Shown piece by piece: positions 1 through 8,745 of a stretch of DNA of 48,508 nucleotides; position 1 is the first letter of the stretch, and every line of letters starts with the position of its first letter. The notes beneath the pieces are model-generated. The model saw only the letters and a list, made by a program, of their open reading frames with translations. It ran no database searches and was not told the DNA's origin. A program made the position numbers and the translations under genes. The stretch lies in NCBI GenBank assembly GCA_900320225.1, contig ONRL01000003.1, forward strand, positions 1-48,508, in the 5' to 3' direction. The stretch comes from an uncultured Lentisphaerota bacterium. Its GTDB lineage: Bacteria; Verrucomicrobiota; Kiritimatiellia; RFP12; UBA1067.

Positions 1-1783
1 CGAGGAGACGTACGCCTCGAAGGGCGACGCCGTGGTGCGCAAGAACATCGCCTGCATCGAGGCGGCGGCGGACGGCATCCACAAGGTGCCCGTGCCGGAT
101 GCCGTGAGCGACCTGCCGCCGCGTCCGCCCACCGTCGACCCCGCCGCGCCGGAGTTCGTGCGCGAGGTGACGGCGAAGATGATCGCCCAGAAGGGCGACG
201 AGCTGCCCGTCTCGAAGATCCCCGTGGACGGCGTGTGGCCCGTCGCGACCACGCAGTGGGAGAAGCGCGGCGTGGCCGCGGACGTGCCCGTGTGGAATCC
301 CGCCGCGTGCGTGCAGTGCGGACGCTGCGCGGGGGCCTGTCCCCACGCGGCCCTGCGCCTCAAGGCGTTCCATCCGGAGGCGCTCGAGGGCGCGCCGGCC
401 GGTTTCCGCAGCGCGGACGCGAAGTCGCCCGCCTACCGCCGCCACGGCGGCAAGTTCACGGTGCAGTGCTCCACGGAGGACTGCACGGGGTGCGGCCTCT
501 GCGTGGCGAACTGCCCGGCGGCCGCGCGCGGCGCGCTCGAGATGCAGCCGCACGAGGAGAAGAACCGCGACCGCGACCTCGCGGCGTGGGAGTTCTTCCT
601 CACGATCCCCGAGGCGGACGCCACGAAGCTCGACATGTCGAACTACAACGACGTGCAGCTCAAGAAGCCGCTCTTCGAGTTCTGCGGCGCGTGCGCCGGC
701 TGCGGCGAGGCGCCGTACATCCGCCTCCTCACGCAGATCTGCGGCGAGCGCCTCGTGGTGGCGAACGCGACGGGCTGCTCGAGCGTGTACGCGGGCAACC
801 TGCCCACCGCGCCGTACTGCACGCGCGCGGACGGACGCGGCGTCGCGTGGGGCAACTCGCTCTTCGAGGACAACGCCGAGTACGGACTCGGCATGCGCGT
901 GACCTGCGACAACCTCGAGGCGCGTGCGCGCGCCGAGGCGGCGAAGCTCATGCTCGACCGCGACGAACCCGCCGCCGTGCGCGAGGCCGCCGCCCGCGTG
1001 AGCGGCATCGACCAGGCGACGCCGCGCGGCGTGGAGGACATGCGCGCCGCCGTGGAGCAGCTCAAGAAGTCGCTCGCCGGGCGTACCGACGCGCGCGCCG
1101 TCTCGATGCTCGCCAACGCCGACTGGCTCATCCGCAAGAGCGTGTGGCTCATCGGCGGCGACGGCTGGGCGTACGACATCGGCTTCGGCGGACTCGACCA
1201 CGCGCTCGCGAGCGGACGCAACATCAAGGCGCTCGTCCTCGACAGCGAGGTCTACTCCAACACGGGCGGCCAGGCCTCGAAGGCGACGCCGATGGGTGCG
1301 GTGGCGAAGTTCGCCGCCGGCGGACGTCCCACGATGAAGAAGAACCTCGGCGGCATCATCCTTACGTACCGCGACGTGTACGTGGCGCAGATCTCGCTCG
1401 GCGCGAACCCGCAGGCCGCCGCCAAGGCGCTTGCGGAGGCGGACGCCTACGACGGCCCCGCGCTCGTGATCGCCTACTCGCACTGCGTCGCCCACGGCAT
1501 CGACATGGCGCAGGGCTTCGCGCGGCAGAAGACCGCCGTGGAAACGGGACACTTCCCGCTCTTCCGCTACGACCCCTCGCGCAGTGCGAAGGGCTTCTCC
1601 GCGCTCGAGCTCGACTCCAAGCCGCCGTCGAAGTCCTTCGCCGCCACAGCGTCCGAGGAAAACCGCTTCAAGCTCCTCCTCAAGCGCAATCCCGAGCACG
1701 CCGTGGAGATGCTCTCGAAGGCCGAAAGCTTCTACCGCAACTACTACGCCCGCCTCGAAGACCTCACCACCTGCAACTGGTAG
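1..1783 (+). CDS. nifJ: Pyruvate:ferredoxin (flavodoxin) oxidoreductase, C-terminal half (5' end outside window)
   Basis: This enzyme oxidatively decarboxylates pyruvate to acetyl-CoA and CO2 and passes the electrons to ferredoxin or flavodoxin, in the cytoplasm of anaerobes. The frame is already open at base 2, so the gene starts upstream; about 594 of the roughly 1170-1190 residues usual for the single-chain enzyme are present. Two 4Fe-4S motifs are visible, CVQCGRCAGACP (near base 310) and CTGCGLCVANCP (near base 480). The thiamine-pyrophosphate domain follows, with CGACAGCGEAPY (near 685), GDGWAYDIG (near 1160) and LDSEVYSNTGGQ (near 1240). It ends with TAG at 1781-1783 and meets the next gene tail to tail 21 bases later. 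Identification is firm; no frameshift was seen in the visible part. Confidence 0.96.
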   Translation, partial: EETYASKGDAVVRKNIACIEAAADGIHKVPVPDAVSDLPPRPPTVDPAAPEFVREVTAKMIAQKGDELPVSKIPVDGVWPVATTQWEKRGVAADVPVWNPAACVQCGRCAGACPHAALRLKAFHPEALEGAPAGFRSADAKSPAYRRHGGKFTVQCSTEDCTGCGLCVANCPAAARGALEMQPHEEKNRDRDLAAWEFFLTIPEADATKLDMSNYNDVQLKKPLFEFCGACAGCGEAPYIRLLTQICGERLVVANATGCSSVYAGNLPTAPYCTRADGRGVAWGNSLFEDNAEYGLGMRVTCDNLEARARAEAAKLMLDRDEPAAVREAAARVSGIDQATPRGVEDMRAAVEQLKKSLAGRTDARAVSMLANADWLIRKSVWLIGGDGWAYDIGFGGLDHALASGRNIKALVLDSEVYSNTGGQASKATPMGAVAKFAAGGRPTMKKNLGGIILTYRDVYVAQISLGANPQAAAKALAEADAYDGPALVIAYSHCVAHGIDMAQGFARQKTAVETGHFPLFRYDPSRSAKGFSALELDSKPPSKSFAATASEENRFKLLLKRNPEHAVEMLSKAESFYRNYYARLEDLTTCNW

Positions 1784-1804
1784 CTGGCATTCCAGAATTT
1801 GCTA

Positions 1805-2993
1805 TCATCGCTTTTTCTGATTGTGCTTCGTGCCCATCGCCTTCGTCACGACGATGCCTTGGTGCGATTGCGGCGACTGGAAGCGCTTGGCGAGAATGTC
1901 CGCCTCGGTGAACCTGTGGAGGATGATCTCGGCTTCGCGGCCGCGCTCAAAGTCGTGCGTCACGTAGATCGTGCCGTCGGGTCCCTGTTCCACGTCGGGG
2001 TACGTGACGGACTTGCGGTCGTCGAGCACGAGGCCGCCTTCCCACGTCTTGCCCTCGTCGCGCGAAAGGTAGGCGATCTGCCCGATGCGCTTGTTGTCGT
2101 TGTAGGAGTCGGGCGGGGAGAGGTGCTTCACGAAAATCCAGTTGCCGGAGGCGAGCGCGCGCACCTGGCAGCGGGCACACGGCTGGTCCATCCCGGCGGG
2201 CTTCGTCACCTCGCCCCACGTGCGGCCCTCATTGCGCGACTCCGCCATGCGCAACCCCAGACGCGAGCGCATATACATGCGAATTGTCCCGTCTTTCAAT
2301 TCGAGAAAATGGTTTTCCGGCCAGTCGCTGTCGGGCACGGTCACGCCACCGCGCCGCGTCCACGTCTTGCCGCCGTCTTCGGAGGCGAGGGCAATCGCGC
2401 CGGCGTCCGTGCTGCTCGTACCGAACAGCCCCGACCACGGGCCCCACGTGCGGGGAAGCTCCACCGGCAGGAGCCACGTACCGTTCCGCAGGACGATCGG
2501 CTTGTTGAGCGCCGCGCCGTCGCAGAGGCGGCGGATGGGCGACCAGATGGGCTTCGCGTCGTCCGGGTTCGCGCACGTCGTCTCCCACACGCCCATGCGT
2601 CCGTCGTTGTGCCACATGGACTGGCTCACGAAGAGGTGCAGCATGCCGGCGGGATCGGTCCAGAGGTTCGCGATGATGTTGCTGCGCGGGAAGGGGATGG
2701 TCCGGCGAGTCGCCGCCGCCGATCCAGCTGGCCCAGAGGCGTCCCTTCGGCGTAAGCGCCGCGCCGTTGTTCATCGCCCACACCTCGTTTGCCGCGCGGT
2801 ACTTCGCCGGGACCGGCGTTGTGATCAGCGCCGGCGGCACGAGCGCCAGGTCCGCCACCGCCTCCATCGCGCGCCGCTCGAGGTCGCGTACCTTTTCTTC
2901 CGTCCATTCCTCAGCCCCCGCCGCCAGCCCGGCCAACAGGGCAACTAAAGCAAATTTGCATTTGCCGTTTGTGGATAATGCGATCATGGCCAT
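1805..2993 (-). pseudogene. BNR-repeat sialidase-like secreted protein, broken by frameshift/internal deletion
   Basis: An N-terminal piece (start near 2993, signal-like stretch ending LAGLAAGAEEW) reads to GRLWASWIGGGDSPD, then homology continues in another minus frame from about 2700 (IIANLWTDPAGMLHLFVSQS) to a TGA at 1805-1807. The C-terminal piece carries two Asp-box motifs, SEDGGKTW and SRDEGKTW, and the layout of the BNR_2 sialidase family (exo-sialidase-like, usually secreted). At the junction the segment that normally holds a further Asp box is missing, so a short deletion with loss of frame is more likely than a single sequencing error. Start: an AAAGG motif lies just before ATG at 2993 and 9 bases before ATG at 2987. 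Substrate cannot be told. As it stands no full protein is made. Confidence 0.75.
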
Positions 2994-3034
2994 CTGCCTT
3001 TCAGTTTCTCGGACTGACCTGTCCGTTCGGCAGT

Positions 3035-3063
3035 ATGTTATCATTTCAACGTCACGCCGTCAA
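3035..3063 (-). promoter_or_regulatory. Sigma-70-type promoter for the sialidase-like gene
   Basis: On the minus strand TTGACG (3058-3063) lies 17 bases before TAACAT (3035-3040), about 40 bases upstream of the proposed start at 2993. Pattern match only. Confidence 0.45.
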
Positions 3064-3086
3064 CTCAGCCGCGAATATACGCGCTT

Positions 3087-3128
3087 ATGGCAAAGACCGT
3101 AACGGCGGCGGATTTCGACGAACTCTGA
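3087..3128 (+). pseudogene. Possible 13-codon remnant of a thioredoxin gene start
   Basis: A short plus-strand frame reads MAKTVTAADFDEL and then stops (TGA 3126-3128, followed by a second TGA). The peptide closely resembles the first residues of bacterial thioredoxins (MAxxxTxxxFDxxV type), but nothing after it continues the family and the next gene on the opposite strand ends at 3138. No convincing ribosome binding site was seen. It may be the scar of a deletion or a chance resemblance. Confidence 0.25.
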
Positions 3129-3137
3129 TGATCCGCT

Positions 3138-4043
3138 CTAAAGGACGCGGTCGCCCCAGAGGGCGGGGGCCACGTTTGAGCAGTAGGCGTCCGCCTTTTC
3201 CTTGGCGCGGCGCACCATCGGCGTGGTGAGGCGGCCGTGTTTGTGGCCGAGTTCCCAGAGGTGCCCGAACACGACGCGCTTCGGCTGCACGCGGCGCACG
3301 GCTTCGGCGGGGTCAATGCCGCAGCCGGGGAAGAACAGCCAGAGGTCTGGCTTCCCCCACACCGTACCGAGTTTGGGTTCCGTTCCGCGCCCGCTGTCGC
3401 CCGTGTGGTAGAGGATGAAGTCGCCGACGCGGATCTCGAACGCGGTGGTGAAGTCGATGAGGTAGTCGTTGTGGTCGATGAGCGACGTGCGGATTTCGAC
3501 GTCCTTGATCTTGAACGTCTTCACGGCGCGCGTGTAGCCGCCGTCCTTCTTCCAGTTGCGGACGCCGTAGTTGTCGAGGAAGTTGGAGATCACGGTCTTC
3601 CCCGCGCCGTCCATCGCGTGGTAGAGCTCCGGATGGAAGTGGTCGGCGTGGTTGTGCGTGACGAGCTCGAAGTCGAGGAAGGGCGCGAGCTGGGGGGCGC
3701 GGCGGTGGACGAGGTCGATCGAGAAGAGCGCGCCGGGCGTCTTCACGACGTAGCCCATGTTGTAGACGCTCCAGACGGCGGGCGTGTTTTCCACCTTCGT
3801 CTCGCGCGCCTCGCGGAAGATCTTCTCGAATCCGTGTTCGAGCTTCTCGAGCGAGGCGAGTCCGCGCGTGTCGCCGTCCACGCGGTACTGCTTGTAGACG
3901 TCGGAACTCACGAGATCCGTCTCGCGTTGCCACACGTCGAGCGCATCCTCCGCGCCTTCCGCCCAGAGCGGCCGCACCAGCCCCGCCGCCGCGGCGCACG
4001 CGGCACCTGCCATGAAACCTCTGCGATTGATCATTTCTGCCAT
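3138..4043 (-). CDS. Tat-exported MBL-fold metallo-hydrolase
   Basis: This is a 301-residue metallo-beta-lactamase-fold protein probably exported by the Tat pathway: the N-terminus has NRRGFMAG followed by an Ala-rich hydrophobic stretch. The zinc motif THNHADHFHPE (HxHxDH) is present, with later DHNDY and YHTGDSGRG segments that fit UlaG/beta-lactamase-superfamily hydrolases acting on phosphodiesters, lactones or related bonds. The start at 4043 is chosen because AGGAGA lies 7 bases upstream and it begins just before the twin-arginine motif; the upstream in-frame start at 4076 would put extra charged residues before it. It has its own promoter and is divergent from the fused hydrolase at 4159. 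Substrate unknown. Confidence 0.8.
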   Translation of the reverse strand: MAEMINRRGFMAGAACAAAAGLVRPLWAEGAEDALDVWQRETDLVSSDVYKQYRVDGDTRGLASLEKLEHGFEKIFREARETKVENTPAVWSVYNMGYVVKTPGALFSIDLVHRRAPQLAPFLDFELVTHNHADHFHPELYHAMDGAGKTVISNFLDNYGVRNWKKDGGYTRAVKTFKIKDVEIRTSLIDHNDYLIDFTTAFEIRVGDFILYHTGDSGRGTEPKLGTVWGKPDLWLFFPGCGIDPAEAVRRVQPKRVVFGHLWELGHKHGRLTTPMVRRAKEKADAYCSNVAPALWGDRVL

Positions 4044-4066
4044 GTTCTTTCTCCTGTTTGGGTGAA

Positions 4067-4095
4067 AGTCTACCATTCCTCCGTGTGCAGGTCAA
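4067..4095 (-). promoter_or_regulatory. Promoter of the Tat MBL-fold gene
   Basis: Minus-strand TTGACC (4090-4095), a 17-base spacer and TAGACT (4067-4072). It sits 24 bases upstream of the start codon at 4043 and within 10 bases of the divergent promoter at 4102-4130, so both genes may be controlled from one short region. Confidence 0.6.
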
Positions 4096-4101
4096 GTCCG
4101 C

Positions 4102-4130
4102 TGGACGGCTCAAAAGCGTTCTGCTATACT
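4102..4130 (+). promoter_or_regulatory. Promoter of the GH/serine-hydrolase fusion gene
   Basis: Plus-strand TGGACG (4102-4107), a 17-base spacer and TATACT (4125-4130), 28 bases before the ATG at 4159. Confidence 0.6.
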
Positions 4131-4158
4131 GTCGGCAAACAGAAAAGAGGATGACGAG

Positions 4159-6849
4159 ATGAAGGTTCTTTCTTTGGTCGGACACGTTGCGTTGACGCTG
4201 GCGGTTTGTGCCGCGTCTCCTGCGGTGGAACCGTGGTTCGGGGCGCCGATTCCCGCGTCGGGCGAGGACGGGCGCGCGGACTGCGGCATGACGGCGGCGC
4301 GCGTGTTCGACGCGCCGATCGCCGGGCTGGAGCGGATCGGCACGCTCGCCGTGCCGAAGTCCGCCGACCTGCCGGAATCCTCCACCGGCTCCATCGGCTT
4401 CGAGTGCCTCGACCGCGGGCTCTTCGACCCCGACCGCTGCTACGACACGTTGGCGGCGGCGGGCGTCAAGTGGGCGCGGTGCCAGACGATGTGGAGCCGC
4501 TGCGAGAAGCAGAAGGGCGTCTACGACTTCACCGTGCTGGACGGCGTTGTGGACAACCTCACGCGCCGCGGAATCCGTCCGTGGTTCAGCGTCACGTTCG
4601 GCAACACGCTCTACATGACGAACTGCTTCACCGGCGCGGCCGTGGGGTGCGTGCCCACCCTCTACGGCGAGGAATGCCGCGCCGCATGGTGCGCCTACGT
4701 GCGCGCACTCGCAAGACGCTACAAGGGGAAGGTCACGCACTGGGAAGTCTGGAACGAACCGAACCTGCCGCAGTTCTGGCAGCCGAGTAAGCCGAACGCC
4801 GACGACTATCTCGCGCTCGTCAAGCTGACGGGCAGCGTGATTCGCGAGGAGATTCCCGACGCGAAGATCGGCGGCACCACGGCGTCTCCGGCGCTTAACG
4901 CCTGGGAAAAGCGCTTCTTCGAGGCGGGCGGCGCGAAGGCGATCGACTTCTGGTGCGGCCACGCCTACACGCGCGTCCCCGAGCGGTTGCGCAAGCAACA
5001 GCGGATCGCCTCCGGCAGTTCGGACGATTACGTCACCGTCCTCAAGGACGTGCGCGCCTTCATTGACGCGCACGGCGGAAAGCACGTGGAAATCTGGCAG
5101 GGCGAGTCCGGCTTCCCCAGCTGGTTCCCGGCCGGTCACTGGCTCTGGTGGCCGAAGAGCGTCTGCAAGGAAGGCTGGCAGAGCCAGGCCAACCAGGCGA
5201 AGTGGCTCCTGCGCCGGTTCGTCACCGACCGCCGCGCCGGCATCGCGCGCAGCTCGTTCTTCCAGATGGCGGACATCTCCCGTCACTACTCGATGGCGAC
5301 CACCACGCAGAAGCATCCCGCCGAACATGGCATCGTGAACGGCTGGACGTACCGTCCGAAGATGTCCTGCCACGCCTTCGGACACTACAACGCGCTGCTC
5401 GCGACGGCGCGGCACGACGATTCCGTCGCCGTGTCCGTCACACCCGCATCCGACGCCGGCGCGCCCACGGTGGCGACGGCGTTCCGCGCGGCCAACGGCG
5501 CGCCGCTTTTCCTCTACTACACGGCATTTGACTTCTCGGGCAGCTACACCGGCACCTGCTACACGGCGCGGTGCGACGCGAAGCTCACGGTGCCGGCGGC
5601 CCTCGCGCCGAAGGATCCCGTCCTCGTGGACATGCTCCGCGGGGGCGTGTACGCGGTTGCCTTGGACGGTCGCGCAGGAGCGCGACCCTCCCACTGGGAC
5701 AACGGGCATCTTGCCCGTTGCAACGATCAAGAGACATTCGCCAACCTTCCGCTCGTGGACTATCCGCTCGTGCTGGCGGATCGCTCCACCGTGAAACTTG
5801 CACCTGCGGGCGACATGGAGAAACTCCTCGACGGTTACGTGGCGGCCGGACGCATCGCCGGCGTCGTGAGCGTGCTGAGCGACAGGGACTACCACGTCCA
5901 GTTCGACTGCGTGGGCTGGGCCGAACGCGGAAAGCGGAAGATGACGCCCGACACGCTCTTCGCGATCTTCTCGATGACGAAGACCTTCACCGGCGCCGCT
6001 CTCATGTGCGCGATCGACGACGGCAAGCTCTCGCTCGACGACGAGGTCGCGAAGTTCCTGCCCGAGTTCGCCGACGTGAAGATGAAGGACGGTTCCAGGC
6101 CAAAATGTCCGCTCACCCTCCGCCACCTCACCACGCACACGACGGGCTGGCGCGGCGGCACGGGCGTGATCAACCGCGACATCCCTCTCCGCGAAGTGGC
6201 CCGACAGCTCGCCGCGCGACCGCTTTCTTTCCAGCCCGGCGAGACGTTTGCCTACGGCAACGCCTGGATCTGCACGGCGGCGGCCTGCCTGGAAAAGGCC
6301 GTCGGCAAACCCTACGAGGTGTTCCTCAAGGAACGCGTGCTCGATCCGCTCGGCATGAAGGACACGACGTTCGCGCCGAACGCCGAACAGCTTACGCGCC
6401 TCGTCTGCGCCTACACGTCGGATGACAAGCCCCTCCGTCCGGCGGCGGATCGCTGCGTGCAGCAGCTTGTCTTCCCTAAGGCGAAGCCCGTCTTCCCTGC
6501 TGCGAGCGGCGGACTCTTCTCCACGCCGCGCGACATGATCGCCTTCTCCCAGATGCTCGCCCATCACGGCGAATGGAAGGGCAAGACCATCATTTCGCGC
6601 AAGACGTTCGATTCCATCTTCGCCGTGAAGCAGACGCCCACCGGCATTCCCCAGCCCTACACGTGCGGCAGCTGGCTGTACGGCGATTGGTTCGGACACG
6701 AGGGGGCGATGCGCACCGACCAGCGCGCGAACCTGCGCACCGGCCACAGCCGCGTCTTCTTCATCCAGACCGAGAACAAGGCCGGCAGCGCGTTCTTCCA
6801 GTTGAAGAAAGACTGGCACGCCGCGGAACTGACTGGGGTAGTCACATGA
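4159..6849 (+). CDS. Secreted two-domain enzyme: glycoside hydrolase (clan A-like) fused to a class C beta-lactamase/CubicO-type serine hydrolase
   Basis: This 896-residue protein begins with a signal peptide (about residues 1-22). Residues about 75-450 form a TIM-barrel glycosidase: HWEVWNEPNLPQFW near residue 193 supplies the acid/base Glu and IWQGESGFPSW near 312 the likely nucleophile Glu, a GH39/GH5-like pattern. Residues about 555-880 are a serine hydrolase with SMTK (Ser605, Lys608), the YGN triad (Tyr699-Asn701) and HEG at 847 in place of the usual HTG. Such domains act as esterases or D-amino-acid hydrolases as well as beta-lactamases. One guess is a glycosidase coupled to a deacylase. 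The linker holds an in-frame repeat insertion at 5668-5720. An RBS-like AAAGAGG precedes the start. Confidence 0.8.
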   Translation: MKVLSLVGHVALTLAVCAASPAVEPWFGAPIPASGEDGRADCGMTAARVFDAPIAGLERIGTLAVPKSADLPESSTGSIGFECLDRGLFDPDRCYDTLAAAGVKWARCQTMWSRCEKQKGVYDFTVLDGVVDNLTRRGIRPWFSVTFGNTLYMTNCFTGAAVGCVPTLYGEECRAAWCAYVRALARRYKGKVTHWEVWNEPNLPQFWQPSKPNADDYLALVKLTGSVIREEIPDAKIGGTTASPALNAWEKRFFEAGGAKAIDFWCGHAYTRVPERLRKQQRIASGSSDDYVTVLKDVRAFIDAHGGKHVEIWQGESGFPSWFPAGHWLWWPKSVCKEGWQSQANQAKWLLRRFVTDRRAGIARSSFFQMADISRHYSMATTTQKHPAEHGIVNGWTYRPKMSCHAFGHYNALLATARHDDSVAVSVTPASDAGAPTVATAFRAANGAPLFLYYTAFDFSGSYTGTCYTARCDAKLTVPAALAPKDPVLVDMLRGGVYAVALDGRAGARPSHWDNGHLARCNDQETFANLPLVDYPLVLADRSTVKLAPAGDMEKLLDGYVAAGRIAGVVSVLSDRDYHVQFDCVGWAERGKRKMTPDTLFAIFSMTKTFTGAALMCAIDDGKLSLDDEVAKFLPEFADVKMKDGSRPKCPLTLRHLTTHTTGWRGGTGVINRDIPLREVARQLAARPLSFQPGETFAYGNAWICTAAACLEKAVGKPYEVFLKERVLDPLGMKDTTFAPNAEQLTRLVCAYTSDDKPLRPAADRCVQQLVFPKAKPVFPAASGGLFSTPRDMIAFSQMLAHHGEWKGKTIISRKTFDSIFAVKQTPTGIPQPYTCGSWLYGDWFGHEGAMRTDQRANLRTGHSRVFFIQTENKAGSAFFQLKKDWHAAELTGVVT
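5668..5720. repeat. Two palindromic repeats inserted in frame inside the fusion gene
   Basis: The first hairpin is GGTCGCGC/GCGCGACC with a 4-base loop (5668-5687); with its CCCTCCC flank it is the exact reverse complement of an intergenic copy at 18515-18539. The second is a 9-bp stem, CAACGGGCA/TGCCCGTTG with loop TCT (5700-5720). Together they encode a linker (GRAGARPSHWDNGHLARC) between the two enzyme domains without breaking the frame. Confidence 0.8.
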
Positions 6850-6900
6850 GGCGGCATTGCGCTCGCAACGTCACGGAAATAGCAAGAGGAGGTTTGCAGT

Positions 6901-7701
6901 TTGGAAGCCGAGATCCATCCTTGTTGCCTGACAATCGCGGGAAGCGACTCCGGCGGGAACGCCGGCGTGCAGGCCGATTTGCGCGCCTTTCACGCGTACG
7001 GACTACATGGCTGTACGGTGTTCGCCGCGCTCACGGCGCAGAATCCGTTCGGCGTCTCCGCCATCCACGCGGTACCGCCCGATTTTGTGGCCGCGCAGCT
7101 TGACGCGGTACTGGGCGTCTACGCGATCCGCGCGCTCAAGACGGGCATGCTGGCCGACGCGGCGGTGATCGAGATTGTGGCCGACCGCCTGGCCCACCAC
7201 CCGGAGATCGCGAAGGTGGTCGACCCCGTGATGGTGGCGACGAGCGGGGCGAAGCTCATCTCCGACGATGCGGTGGCGACGCTCACGGCGCGTCTCTTGC
7301 CGTGCGCGACGCTCATCACGCCGAACCTGCCCGAGGCGGAGGTGCTGTGGGGGCGTAAGATTACGGGGCGGAACGACGTGCGCGAGGCGGCGAAGGCCCT
7401 GCACGGACGCTTCGGCTGCGCCGTGCTCGTGAAGGGCGGACACGCCACGGGCGACCTCGCGGCGGCGGAGGACACGCTTTTCGACGGCGAGCAGTTCTTC
7501 GCCTACACGCTGCCGCACATCGAAAACCCCGTCTCCACGCACGGCACGGGCTGCTCGCTCGCGGCGGCGCTGGCGTCCGAGCTGGCGCTCGGGCACGCGC
7601 TGCCGGACGCCGTGGCGGGCGCGAAGGCGTTCGTGCACCGCGCCATCGCCACGTCCTACCTCGTGGGGCCGGACTGTGGCGTCCTCGGCTGGGGCACGTG
7701 A
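6901..7701 (+). CDS. thiD: Hydroxymethylpyrimidine/phosphomethylpyrimidine kinase
   Basis: ThiD phosphorylates HMP and HMP-phosphate with ATP to give the pyrimidine half of thiamine, in the cytoplasm. The 266-residue length is normal for the family. Seen motifs are IAGSDSGGNAGVQADL at the N-terminus, VVDPVMVATSG, LITPNLPEAEVL, VLVKGGH and the ribokinase-family signature HGTGCSLAAALAS near the C-terminus, which holds the catalytic region. The start codon is TTG at 6901, chosen because a full AGGAGG lies 8-9 bases upstream. It follows the fusion gene by about 50 bases and stops 3 bases before the convergent gpsA gene. No thiamine riboswitch was recognised in the short leader. Thiamine supply fits the TPP-dependent enzymes in this window. 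Confidence 0.93.
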   Translation: MEAEIHPCCLTIAGSDSGGNAGVQADLRAFHAYGLHGCTVFAALTAQNPFGVSAIHAVPPDFVAAQLDAVLGVYAIRALKTGMLADAAVIEIVADRLAHHPEIAKVVDPVMVATSGAKLISDDAVATLTARLLPCATLITPNLPEAEVLWGRKITGRNDVREAAKALHGRFGCAVLVKGGHATGDLAAAEDTLFDGEQFFAYTLPHIENPVSTHGTGCSLAAALASELALGHALPDAVAGAKAFVHRAIATSYLVGPDCGVLGWGT

Positions 7702-7704
7702 CGG

Positions 7705-8703
7705 TCAGGCGGAATCGCCTTCGCGCCTGGGCGGACGGTTCATCAGCGCGGCAATCGCGTCCGAGACGGGCATGTTCTCGTGGCAGACACGGTAGACGAC
7801 CTCGGTGATGGGCATGTCCACGCCCAGCTTGCGGGCCATGTCGCGCACCACGTGCGCGTTCCACACGCCTTCCGCCACCATCTGCATGGAGCCGACGATG
7901 TCGACGATCCGTTCGCCTTTCCCCAGGCGTTCGCCGACCGAGCGGTTGCGCGAGTGGCGCGAGGTGCACGTCACGATCAGGTCGCCAATGCCCGAGAGGC
8001 CCGCGATCGTTTCGGTTTTTGCGCCGCACGCACGCGCGAAGCGCGCGACCTCCGCCTGTCCGCGGGTGATCAGCGCCGCGCGCGTGTTGTCGCCGAACCC
8101 GAGACCGTCGGAGCAGCCGACGGCGATGGCGATCACGTTTTTCACGGCGCCGCCCACTTCCACGCCGACGGGGTCGTCCGACGTGTAGACGCGGAACGCT
8201 GGTCCGTTCCACGCGTCTTGGACGGCGCGGGCGTCGGCGAGGTCGTCGGCCGCCGCGACGATGGCGGTGGGGATTCCGCGGGCGACCTCTTCAGCGTGCG
8301 TGGGTCCGGAAAGGACCGCGACGCGCGAGACGCCGAGTGCCGTGCGGGCCAGTTCGCTCATGCGGGCGTGCGTCTTTTCGCAGAAGCCCTTGGTGAGCGA
8401 AACGGCCAGCTTGTCGGGCGGGACCAGCCCGGCGAAGGAGGCGCAGACGTCGCCGAAATACTTTGACGGCGTCGCGAGCACGACCATGTCGGCGTCCTGC
8501 ACGGCGGTGGCCCGGTCGGCCGTCCAGCGTATGCACGGCGGCAACTCCACGCCCGGCAAGTAACGGTCGTTGCGGCGCGAGCGCGCGATGTCGGCCACAT
8601 GGTCGGCCGAGGCGCCCCAAACCGACACCTCGTGTCCGTATCCCGTCAACAGAAGTGCGTTGGCCGTGCCCCAGCCGCCGTCGCCTATGATTGCGATTTT
8701 CAT
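7705..8703 (-). CDS. gpsA: Glycerol-3-phosphate dehydrogenase [NAD(P)+]
   Basis: GpsA reduces dihydroxyacetone phosphate to sn-glycerol 3-phosphate, the backbone for phospholipids and for CDP-glycerol. The 332-residue protein starts MKIAIIGDGGWGTANA with the GxGxxG dinucleotide-binding loop; VGGAVKNVIAIAVG holds the conserved catalytic Lys, and GDNTRAALITRG and FAGLSGIGDLIVTC are family signatures. Length is typical. It starts 42 bases after the end of the upstream Tat MBL gene on the same strand and is probably cotranscribed with it. No oddities were seen. Confidence 0.95.
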   Translation of the reverse strand: MKIAIIGDGGWGTANALLLTGYGHEVSVWGASADHVADIARSRRNDRYLPGVELPPCIRWTADRATAVQDADMVVLATPSKYFGDVCASFAGLVPPDKLAVSLTKGFCEKTHARMSELARTALGVSRVAVLSGPTHAEEVARGIPTAIVAAADDLADARAVQDAWNGPAFRVYTSDDPVGVEVGGAVKNVIAIAVGCSDGLGFGDNTRAALITRGQAEVARFARACGAKTETIAGLSGIGDLIVTCTSRHSRNRSVGERLGKGERIVDIVGSMQMVAEGVWNAHVVRDMARKLGVDMPITEVVYRVCHENMPVSDAIAALMNRPPRREGDSA

Positions 8704-8745
8704 CGTTCGCCAGATGGCAAAACCGGTGGACGCCGCGTCCGGGCG

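Noticed and set aside
1784-1804. Terminator between convergent nifJ and the sialidase relic
   Set aside because: Only a 4-bp stem (CTGG/CCAG) can be formed, too weak to call.
235-1911. A 558-codon plus-strand frame overlapping nifJ
   Set aside because: Arg-rich shadow of the NifJ frame with no recognisable motif.
3313-6819. A 1168-codon minus-strand open frame opposite the glycosidase fusion gene
   Set aside because: It is low-complexity Arg/Ala/Val/Glu-rich, has no domain pattern and mirrors the codons of clear genes; long antisense frames are expected in DNA with such third-position G+C bias.
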